Below are positions 8,971 through 15,033 of a stretch of DNA of 19,403 nt, piece after piece. Every line of letters starts with the position of its first letter. Within the stretch, counting starts at the first letter, position 1. The notes under the pieces are model-generated. The model made no database searches and had not been told where the DNA came from. It saw only the letters and a program-made list of their open reading frames with translations. The stretch spans positions 1-19,403 of the forward strand of contig JAWOJF010000248.1 of NCBI GenBank assembly GCA_046481785.1. The letters are read 5' to 3'. This DNA comes from JAWOJF01 sp046481785. GTDB taxonomy: Bacteria > Bacteroidota > Ignavibacteria > Ignavibacteriales > Ignavibacteriaceae. The translations under genes were made by a program, and so were the position numbers.

Positions 8971-9654
8971 ATGAAAATTTTAGTTATTTATGCTTTATTT
9001 ATTTTTCAATCATTTGTTCAGGAAAAACAATTAAATGAGTATGGTTTATATGTTGTTGACAACATGTCCGGGTATTATAAACTTGTAGTACAGGATAGTT
9101 CAAAACTGCTTGTTAATTTACAGGAATACATACCCGGATTAAAAATTGATGTAAAATATGCATCAGATAAAAATTTTCTGGGGGAACAGGTTTATCCTTA
9201 TGCGGCAACTTTCCTGCGCTTACCTGCTGCTGAAGCTCTTAAGCAGGTACAGGAAGAATTGAAAAAAAAGAATTATGAACTAAAAATATTTGATGCATAC
9301 AGGCCGTATTCTATCACAGTAAAGATGTACATAACTTATGAAGATACTACCTATGTAGCATCGGCATGGACAGGTTCACGCCATAACAGGGGATGCGCAG
9401 TTGATATTACAATAATTAATTCTGAAACGGGGGAAGAAATTATTATGCCGACTGGGTATGATGATTTTACTGAAAAAGCACATCCTGATTATAAATATTT
9501 ACCTGATGATGTTATTAATAACAGAGCACTCCTGATAAATACGATGAGCAAATTCGGCTTCATGGTTTACACCACTGAGTGGTGGCATTATGATTTTAAC
9601 GGGTGGGAAAACTACGAATTAATGGATTTAAATTTTGAAGAACTGGAAAAATGA
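8971..9654 (+). CDS. D-alanyl-D-alanine dipeptidase (VanX/DdpX, peptidase M15D)
   Basis: This 227-residue zinc peptidase probably hydrolyses D-Ala-D-Ala. The M15D signatures are all present: D-A-Y-R-P near residue 110, S136-R-H138-N-R-G-C-A-V-D145 (zinc ligands H138 and D145), and E203-W-W-H206 (catalytic base and third zinc ligand). The ATG at 8971 is chosen because the open frame can be extended upstream only into the 3' end of the kinase gene, whereas this ATG starts a short hydrophobic leader (K-I-L-V-I-Y-A-L-F-I-F) typical of export. The leader lacks a clear cleavage site, so periplasmic location is tentative. It lies 7 bp after the kinase stop, suggesting one transcript. The usual roles are peptidoglycan dipeptide turnover or vancomycin resistance; no vanH/vanA genes are visible, so recycling of D-Ala is the more likely role. 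Confidence 0.92.
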   Translation: MKILVIYALFIFQSFVQEKQLNEYGLYVVDNMSGYYKLVVQDSSKLLVNLQEYIPGLKIDVKYASDKNFLGEQVYPYAATFLRLPAAEALKQVQEELKKKNYELKIFDAYRPYSITVKMYITYEDTTYVASAWTGSRHNRGCAVDITIINSETGEEIIMPTGYDDFTEKAHPDYKYLPDDVINNRALLINTMSKFGFMVYTTEWWHYDFNGWENYELMDLNFEELEK

Positions 9655-9865
9655 TACGGATATATGACACTTGATGCCAAATACACTATGCCGAATGTAT
9701 TAAGATAAAATAGTTGATTTCCGGACAGTAAACAGTATATCTTCATTTAATAATCTGCATCCGGCACCGGATTTTCTGCGTTGAGAGGGGTAATATCTTT
9801 TATTAAATAAATTATTAATATATTGTTGAACTGGAATTATAAAAAATGCTCAAGAGGAAAAAAAT

Positions 9866-10372
9866 ATGTCCAAATCAAAGAATATTCTGAGAGAAAAAGC
9901 AAAAAACTCAGAAACTTTAAGAGATGCAATTAACAGCGAGGCCCCGGAGCTTCAGCACGTGAATCAGGAAGAAAGTCCGAAAACAATTGTTAATGAAGAA
10001 GGAAAAAAAGTACTGGTTTTTAAGGATCCCTTATATTCAAAGGAGAAAAGAAGTATAATAAATTATTCTGTTTTCAGGGGGAAGTGGGAATTTGAGAACA
10101 TTGATGATATAGATGACGATCATGAAAAATGTGCTGTTAAATTTGTACCCGTGAAAGATGGATCAAGTTTTACTATAGGGTTTAAATCATTAAAAGACCG
10201 GGTTGAATTTTTTGATTCGATATACAGTGACAAGGATATGAAACAAACCGGTACCGGAGTAAGCCTGGAGAAAATAGCCAACTCAAAGGTGCTTCAAACT
10301 ACCGGAGGGCTTGTGGGTCTTTCCGTTCTAAGTTATGGCCTGTATAAGTTCTTAAAGAAGAAAGAAGATTAA
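9866..10372 (+). CDS. Hypothetical protein with C-terminal membrane anchor
   Basis: This 168-residue protein is not recognised. It has no signal peptide. The first about 50 residues are charged and probably disordered (Lys/Glu/Asn-rich). A middle part (about 50-130) looks like a small alpha/beta domain with acidic stretches such as D-D-I-D-D-D-H-E. The C terminus has one hydrophobic helix (about 146-162, G-G-L-V-G-L-S-V-L-S-Y-G-L-Y) followed by K-F-L-K-K-K-E-D, giving a tail-anchored topology with the N-terminal domain in the cytoplasm. The ATG is supported by a good Shine-Dalgarno (AAGAGGA) 8-9 bases upstream. It stands alone between the dipeptidase (211 bp upstream) and a hairpin terminator, so it is probably a single-gene unit. 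Function cannot be stated. Confidence 0.78.
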   Translation: MSKSKNILREKAKNSETLRDAINSEAPELQHVNQEESPKTIVNEEGKKVLVFKDPLYSKEKRSIINYSVFRGKWEFENIDDIDDDHEKCAVKFVPVKDGSSFTIGFKSLKDRVEFFDSIYSDKDMKQTGTGVSLEKIANSKVLQTTGGLVGLSVLSYGLYKFLKKKED

Positions 10373-10375
10373 AGC

Positions 10376-10406
10376 TACCCTCCGGGTTTCATAATCCCGG
10401 AGGGTA
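10376..10406. terminator. Strong GC-rich hairpin between convergent genes, probable bidirectional terminator
   Basis: A perfect 11-bp stem (TACCCTCCGGG / CCCGGAGGGTA) encloses a 9-base loop, starting 4 bases after the stop of the upstream plus-strand gene. The plus-strand exit (TTAAGTATC) is poor in T. The minus-strand exit (GCTTTAATCTTCTTT) is richer in T. It therefore may serve both convergent genes, with the minus direction the better fit for an intrinsic terminator. The hairpin is certain; the terminator role is inferred from position. Confidence 0.65.
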
Positions 10407-10452
10407 TTAAGTATCAAATAGATCCGTAAAATCAAACCTTGAAAGATTTGCT

Positions 10453-10989
10453 TTAATTAAGTTTTGATGCTATATCATAAACTTTTGCTGAATGGTTATC
10501 TATATCATCAACCTGAAATATCTCGGCAATTTTTCCTTCCTTATCTATAACAAATGTAACGCGTTTATCCATCCCGTTTTCATTAAGTACCTTGTATGCA
10601 GCAGATACTTTTTTATCTGAATCAGAAAGGAGAGGGAAGTTTAAATTATGGTCATCAACAAACTTTTTAATATCTTCCTTGGGATCGGTACTGATTCCAA
10701 AAACCTTAATATTATTCTTCTCAAACTTGCTCCAGTCGTCTCTTATACCGCATGCCTGTTTTGTGCACCCGCTGGTATTTGCTTTTGGATAAAAGTATAC
10801 AACAACGGGAGATTCGCCTTTATAAGATGACAGTGTATATTCCTTGCCTGAGGCATCCTGTAAAGTAAAATCAGGGGCTTCCATTCCTGCTGATAAAGAA
10901 CTCATTTTTTCCTCCTTTTTATTCTCATCCTGTGCGTTTACAATAATAATACAAAATAGAAATACGAAAACAAGGCTTAATAATTTCAT
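10453..10989 (-). CDS. bcp: Exported BCP/PrxQ-type peroxiredoxin
   Basis: This 178-residue thiol peroxidase reduces peroxides through a catalytic cysteine. The ATG at 10989 is chosen over an in-frame ATG at 11046 because AAAGGA lies just upstream and the protein then begins with an ideal signal peptide (M-K-L-L-S-L-V-F-V-F-L-F... V-N-A-Q, cleavage after Ala19). The thioredoxin fold contains A-P-D-F-T-L near 38-43 and the active site N-T-S-G-C75-T-K-Q-A-C80, with peroxidatic Cys75 and resolving Cys80 five residues later, the BCP arrangement. The usual Pro before Gly-Cys is Ser73 here. Exported BCPs are less common than cytoplasmic ones, so it probably protects the periplasm and needs an exported thiol reductant. 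It is a stand-alone minus-strand gene, and a dispersed repeat lies upstream. Confidence 0.93.
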   Translation of the reverse strand: MKLLSLVFVFLFCIIIVNAQDENKKEEKMSSLSAGMEAPDFTLQDASGKEYTLSSYKGESPVVVYFYPKANTSGCTKQACGIRDDWSKFEKNNIKVFGISTDPKEDIKKFVDDHNLNFPLLSDSDKKVSAAYKVLNENGMDKRVTFVIDKEGKIAEIFQVDDIDNHSAKVYDIASKLN

Positions 10990-11114
10990 AATTATTCCTT
11001 TAGTTTTATATAATGACAAATATTTGTTGTTTTTATGGCCGAACAAGAAACTTCTATTTAGAGTACCAATTGAACAGTATGGTTTAAATGACAGGTTAAT
11101 AATAATTAATTACA

Positions 11115-11225
11115 TCTGTCCAAAACAATTTTATGTTTCGTTCCTACGGAACTTGAAAATATTTGAGATCATCTATGTCTATAAACATAACGTCCCTGAC
11201 GGGACTTAAAACAGCAATATAATAC
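11115..11225. repeat. Dispersed REP-like repeat, copy 1
   Basis: About 111 bp that is repeated in the same orientation at 16220-16325. The core at 11173-11220 (48 bp) is identical in both copies. Three small hairpins are visible: GTTCC-TAC-GGAAC (11140-11152), TATGT-CTATAA-ACATA (11174-11189) and GTCCC-TGAC-GGGAC (11192-11205). It lies in the 323-bp gene-free stretch (10990-11312) between purB and the peroxiredoxin gene, 126 bp upstream of the latter. No open frame or clear promoter is seen in the rest of that stretch. Confidence 0.85.
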
Positions 11226-11312
11226 GATCTTATAATATACAGTTGCCGATTTAATATTCTTATCAATAATAGTTTATTTTGTACAGCACTGTAATTAGTA
11301 TATAAACAACTA

Positions 11313-12614
11313 CTATTCTCTTTCTATAGTTCTTGAGAAGATATAATCTACATTTTTTAACATCTTTTCATTGTCAAATACTTCTTCTATTTCATACTTA
11401 GTAAGGTATTTTAACACCTCTTCAGATTTTAACAGTTCATCCTTGAGATTTTTACTTTTATCTGCCCAGACATCCATAGCAGATGTTTGAACTATTCTGT
11501 ATGCATCCTCCCTGGAAACACCCTTGTTTGTTAATTTCAGCAGGATGGTCTGGGAAAATACAAGCCCCCGTGTAAGATTTAAATTTTTTAACATATTATC
11601 AGGATAAACAAGAAGATTTTTTATGAGCTTTGTCATAAGATCAAGCATATAATCAAGAGCAATGCATGAATCAGGAACGATAATCCTTTCAACAGAGGAG
11701 TGGGAAATATCCCTTTCATGCCATAAAGCTACATTTTCAATAGATGCAACTGCGTTACCCCTTAATACTCTTGCTAACCCGGCAACCCTTTCACTTACTA
11801 TTGGATTTCTTTTATGAGGCATGGCAGAGGACCCTTTTTGTCCCTTGGAAAAATATTCTTCCGCCTCAAGAACTTCAGTTCTTTGAAGATGCCTTATTTC
11901 AATAGCAATTTTCTCAAGTGTAGCAGCAATTACGGCAAGCGTAGTTAAATATTCAGCATGCCTGTCTCTCTGTATAACCTGTGTTGAAACCGGCGCAGGT
12001 TTTAATCCCATTTTTTCACAAACGTATTCTTCTACCTTAGGTGAAAGGTGTTCAAATGTACCTACGGCACCCGATATTTGTCCAACACTTATTGTATCAA
12101 TTGCAGATTCCAGCCGCTTAATATTTCTTTTTGTTTCCTCAAACCATAATGCAAATTTCAGTCCCATAGTGGTAGGTTCAGCATGAATACCGTGCGATCT
12201 GCCAACGCACAAAGTATTCTTATATTCAATTGCTTTTTCCTTTAATGCGGCTTTAAGCTCATGTAAACGCTTTAACAGCAGTTCACCTGCAGATTTCATC
12301 TGCCAGGATAGGGTAGTATCAAGTATATCGGAAGATGTCATTCCATAATGAATATGCCTTGCTTCATGCCCGACATACTCAGCAACATTAGTAAGAAAAG
12401 CAATAACATCATGTTTTGTTGTTTCTTCTATCTCCAGTACACGCTTAATATCATAATTAGCTTTTTGTTTTATTACTTCCACATCTCTTTTTGGTATATC
12501 TCCCATTTCGCTTCTAGCTTCACAAGCCAGTATTTCAATTTTAAGCCAGGTATCAAACTTAAATTTATCTTCAAAAATTTTTCCCATATCAGGGAGGGTA
12601 TATCTTTCAATCAT
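11313..12614 (-). CDS. purB: Adenylosuccinate lyase
   Basis: This 433-residue cytoplasmic enzyme of the fumarase/aspartase superfamily cleaves SAICAR to AICAR and adenylosuccinate to AMP in purine synthesis. Diagnostic residues line up with the Bacillus-type enzyme: the T-S-S-D-I-L-D-T segment, R-S-H141-G-I-H144-A-E-P-T-T (catalytic His), and the superfamily loop G-S262-S263-A-M-P-H-K-R-N-P with the catalytic serine. Length is typical of this short PurB subclass (about 430). The ATG at 12614 shares one base with the htrA stop (TAATG), so it is translationally coupled and is the last gene of the plsY-htrA-purB unit. No terminator is obvious directly after it. Confidence 0.97.
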   Translation of the reverse strand: MIERYTLPDMGKIFEDKFKFDTWLKIEILACEARSEMGDIPKRDVEVIKQKANYDIKRVLEIEETTKHDVIAFLTNVAEYVGHEARHIHYGMTSSDILDTTLSWQMKSAGELLLKRLHELKAALKEKAIEYKNTLCVGRSHGIHAEPTTMGLKFALWFEETKRNIKRLESAIDTISVGQISGAVGTFEHLSPKVEEYVCEKMGLKPAPVSTQVIQRDRHAEYLTTLAVIAATLEKIAIEIRHLQRTEVLEAEEYFSKGQKGSSAMPHKRNPIVSERVAGLARVLRGNAVASIENVALWHERDISHSSVERIIVPDSCIALDYMLDLMTKLIKNLLVYPDNMLKNLNLTRGLVFSQTILLKLTNKGVSREDAYRIVQTSAMDVWADKSKNLKDELLKSEEVLKYLTKYEIEEVFDNEKMLKNVDYIFSRTIERE

Positions 12615-13792
12615 TATTTCTTTTCCAGTTTCATTTGTTTTGTAATTTCTTCATTATCACGAAGAAGTTTTAATTTAATTGTCTGGTTTGCCCTGAACTC
12701 CTGGAATACCCCGATAAGAGTATTCTCGTTATTAATTTTATAACCATCAACTTCAAGAATGATGTCATAAGGTTTAATTCCGCCTTTAGAAGCAGGTGTA
12801 TTTGGAAGAACCTGTGTAACAATTACACCCCTGGTAGTTTCAAGGCCGTAAGCCCGGGAAGTTTGATCATCCAGAGCCTGGATTCTCAAACCAATTTCAA
12901 AATCGCGGTCTATTTTACCGCTTTCCTTAAACTCGGTTACAATTCTTTTTATTTTATTTATTGGTATTGCAAAGCCAAGGCCAATATTGCCCTGTGCACC
13001 GCTTCCGCCTGTAAATATTAAAGTGTTCATACCAACAGCTTCACCAACACTGTTTACAAGAGGTCCGCCGCTGTTGCCGCCGTTAATTGCAGCATCTGTC
13101 TGCAGCATATTCAAATAGAACCTGTTATTAATAGGTTCAAGGTTCATACCGGTAGCGCTTATTACGCCTATGGTAACAGTGGGTTTATCGTTCAGTTCAA
13201 ATAATCCAAAAGGATTACCGAGAGCAATTACCCATTCGCCAATTATTGCATCATCTGAATTACCAAGTGGTATATAAGGAAAGTTTGAACCCTCTATTTT
13301 TATAAGACAAATGTCTGAAACGGGATCGGTACCTATAACTTTTGCATCATAATGTTTTCCATTAGTCATGGTTATAGTAATTTCTGTAGCATTTCCAGCA
13401 ACATGATCATTAGTTAGAATATATCCATCAGGTGATATTAAGAACCCTGAACCCAATCCCTGTACCTTCCGGTTATAGTTCCTGTTACCAAAAAACTGCC
13501 GGAAAAATGGATCATCGAAAAAAGAACTGAAGGGATCCCTGTACTGTCTTATTTCAATAACATTTATACCAACTACTGCCGGACTAACTTTGCCAACAGT
13601 TTCAGTTAAAATATTTCTGCGCGAATTATTTATATCATCATTTCTCTGGTCTCTTTGCTGAACTGAAGATAATGAATAAGCTTTATTAGACTCATAAAAA
13701 AAAGGTTTGTCACCGGAAGACTTTACAATGTACAACACAGCAGAAAGTGTAATTAAAACTAGTGCTACAATTACCGTTTTTCTCTTATTCAT
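12614..13792 (-). CDS. htrA: HtrA/DegP-type serine protease, membrane-anchored, one PDZ domain
   Basis: This 392-residue envelope protease degrades misfolded periplasmic proteins. An N-terminal signal anchor (about 6-23, T-V-I-V-A-L-V-L-I-T-L) is followed by a linker. A trypsin-like domain follows, with catalytic triad H130 (T-N-D-H-V), D160 (V-S-D-I-C-L-I-K) and S241 (G-G-N-S-G-G-P-L). The LA-loop region is Phe-rich (D-P-F-S-S-F-F-D-D-P-F-F), as in DegP. A single C-terminal PDZ domain spans about 300-385 (P-A-S-K-G-G-I-K-P-Y-D-I-I-L-E). One PDZ makes it more like DegS/HhoB or Gram-positive HtrA than two-PDZ DegP. The ATG overlaps the plsY stop by 8 bp. All catalytic residues are intact. Confidence 0.95.
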   Translation of the reverse strand: MNKRKTVIVALVLITLSAVLYIVKSSGDKPFFYESNKAYSLSSVQQRDQRNDDINNSRRNILTETVGKVSPAVVGINVIEIRQYRDPFSSFFDDPFFRQFFGNRNYNRKVQGLGSGFLISPDGYILTNDHVAGNATEITITMTNGKHYDAKVIGTDPVSDICLIKIEGSNFPYIPLGNSDDAIIGEWVIALGNPFGLFELNDKPTVTIGVISATGMNLEPINNRFYLNMLQTDAAINGGNSGGPLVNSVGEAVGMNTLIFTGGSGAQGNIGLGFAIPINKIKRIVTEFKESGKIDRDFEIGLRIQALDDQTSRAYGLETTRGVIVTQVLPNTPASKGGIKPYDIILEVDGYKINNENTLIGVFQEFRANQTIKLKLLRDNEEITKQMKLEKK

Positions 13793-14423
13793 CCTTTTTA
13801 CCCAATTTGAAAAAATCTTTATTATGAAGTAATTCTTTAAGCGGCTTTAGGTGCCGGTTAAAAATAATTATTAATATACCGGCAGAAAATAGAATCATTG
13901 CCGACATTGATTCAGCACGGGGAAAAGTATACTTAAAAGCAATATTCGCTGATGTAAAAATAATAAGTAAAGTCATTATTATTGCCCAGATATTAGAAAA
14001 TATAATATCCTTTTTCACAAAGTAAATTATTAACCACAGGAGAATCCACAATACCGGAAGAATAGGGAACAGGAGGATTGTACCGCCTGCTGCTGCTGCC
14101 AATCCTCTTCCCCCCTTAAAGTCTAACCATGGGTTGTAACAGTGACTAAGTACAGCAAATAATAAGCTTAATGCCGGAAATATAAAAATCTGGCCAAAAA
14201 TCAGAAGAGGTATGTAAACACTTAATAATCCTTTTAATGCATCCAGCAGAAGAACCAGCATACCAATGATTTTAGAGTTACTAACCTCGTAGGAATTCAT
14301 AGCTCCAACATTGCCGGAGCCTGCTGAACTAATATCAATCCCCGCACTTTTTTTCATTACAAGGTACGCTGCAGGAATTGAACCAAGCAGGTACCCAATT
14401 ATTGCGCTTATTAAGTATTCCAT
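13785..14423 (-). CDS. plsY: Glycerol-3-phosphate acyltransferase PlsY
   Basis: This 212-residue integral membrane enzyme acylates glycerol-3-phosphate from acyl-phosphate, the first step of phospholipid synthesis. The three family motifs are visible: G-S-I-P-A-A-Y (about 14-20), G-S-G-N-V-G-A-M-N (about 36-44, with Met where Thr is usual), and F-K-G-G-R-G-L-A-A-A-A-G-G (about 104-116). Five to six hydrophobic segments are seen. The charged C-terminal tail K-L-G-K-K-D-E overlaps the htrA start by 8 bp. It is the first gene of the plsY-htrA-purB run. Its Shine-Dalgarno is weak (AGAAAGTTT). Length is typical. Confidence 0.95.
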   Translation of the reverse strand: MEYLISAIIGYLLGSIPAAYLVMKKSAGIDISSAGSGNVGAMNSYEVSNSKIIGMLVLLLDALKGLLSVYIPLLIFGQIFIFPALSLLFAVLSHCYNPWLDFKGGRGLAAAAGGTILLFPILPVLWILLWLIIYFVKKDIIFSNIWAIIMTLLIIFTSANIAFKYTFPRAESMSAMILFSAGILIIIFNRHLKPLKELLHNKDFFKLGKKDE

Positions 14424-14537
14424 AAACTTTCTGAAGTTGAGCAGGTAATTTAATAAAAAGTTTGAAGTTTTTTTAGAAGAGAATAATAATTATGCAGCAG
14501 CAGATAAGCCAGGTATAAACAACGCTTCAGTCTGGTA

Positions 14538-14567
14538 TAAAAAAAAAGCCGCACTTAAAGCGGCTTT
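14538..14567 (-). terminator. Intrinsic terminator of a short minus-strand transcript
   Basis: A perfect 8-bp stem (AAAGCCGC / GCGGCTTT) with a 7-base loop. Read on the minus strand it is followed by a run of nine or more T, the best terminator in the window. It lies downstream of the tiny ORF at 14634-14708 and not directly after any large gene, which points to a separate short transcript. Confidence 0.85.
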
Positions 14568-14633
14568 ACAAAATATAATTACTTTAATTTGCAACATTAA
14601 AGCAGCAGAAGTTATCAGATTGGCTCCCACTAC

Positions 14634-14708
14634 CTAGGCAAATAAAATTGAATATGACAGGGATATGAGTATAAGGAATAATAAAAAATAACTTAATTTC
14701 AATTTCAT
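14634..14708 (-). CDS. Possible tiny hydrophobic peptide (24 aa)
   Basis: On the minus strand an ATG at 14708 opens a 24-codon frame ending in TAG: M-K-L-K-L-S-Y-F followed by an uninterrupted Leu/Ile/Ser helix and ending I-L-F-A. It looks like a lone membrane peptide or the signal peptide of a longer product. Signal peptides in this genome end in A-Q, and a single change of TAG to CAG would restore Q here. The reading frame two bases over gives G-S-G-S-Q-S-D-N-F-C-C-F-N-V-A-N and a stop just before the terminator, so a frameshifted or decayed small secreted peptide is also possible. No Shine-Dalgarno is visible. It may instead be part of a non-coding RNA. Confidence 0.35.
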   Translation of the reverse strand: MKLKLSYFLLFLILISLSYSILFA

Positions 14709-14978
14709 ATTATCACTTGTTTAAGTTTATAGTAAATCTCTTTTATATTATCGGCTATTAGAGATAATAGTTTAAGCTTATAAGTATTAAAAAACAGTGA
14801 AAATAGAAGAAAAGAGGCTATTATTTGTAAAATCGTCTAAAACCTTGTGTTTTCTATAAATTTAGCTGATTTAATGATCCTTAAGGCCCGGTTTTCTTTC
14901 ATATTTCTGTACTTCTACAACAATTAAAATCTTTAATTGCTGTATAACCTTTGCAAAGTTACCTGAGGATGAACCAGG

Positions 14979-15027
14979 CCTGCCTGCGCTAGCGGGAGAA
15001 ATACGGATTGCAGTTCTTGCAGGCAGG
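14979..15027. repeat. Inverted repeat CCTGCCTGC / GCAGGCAGG (REP-like)
   Basis: Perfect 9-bp GC-rich arms flank a 31-base spacer in otherwise AT-rich DNA. The repeat lies 7 bp beyond the stop codon of the minus-strand beta-lactamase-like gene. There is no T run after it, so it is a poor intrinsic terminator. Position after a gene and composition fit an extragenic palindromic element; only one copy is in this window. Confidence 0.65.
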
Positions 15028-15033
15028 ATATGC

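Larger units (their letters stand above)
14424..15033. other. 610-bp stretch without a standard-sized gene
   Basis: Between plsY and the beta-lactamase-like gene there is no open frame of normal size. The stretch holds a perfect minus-strand terminator (14538-14567), a 24-codon hydrophobic ORF on the minus strand (14634-14708), two overlapping small inverted repeats at 14746-14770 (TATTATC...GATAATA and CTATTA-GAGA-TAATAG), and a CCTGCCTGC/GCAGGCAGG repeat (14979-15027). The part 14771-14978 is AT-rich with nothing I can identify. Confidence 0.6.

Noticed and set aside
9759..9772. ATCCGG-CA-CCGGAT palindrome followed by TTTT after the dipeptidase gene
   Set aside because: With a 2-base centre the hairpin must lose pairs to fold, leaving a very short stem. 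A weak terminator is possible but not supported enough to list.
10990..11046. 19-residue upstream extension of the peroxiredoxin frame
   Set aside because: The internal ATG at 10989 has a strong Shine-Dalgarno and starts a normal signal peptide; the extension would place charged residues before it.
10592..11209. Plus-strand open frames opposite the peroxiredoxin gene and repeat copy 1
   Set aside because: They are antisense shadows with no family resemblance, poor starts and low-complexity composition.
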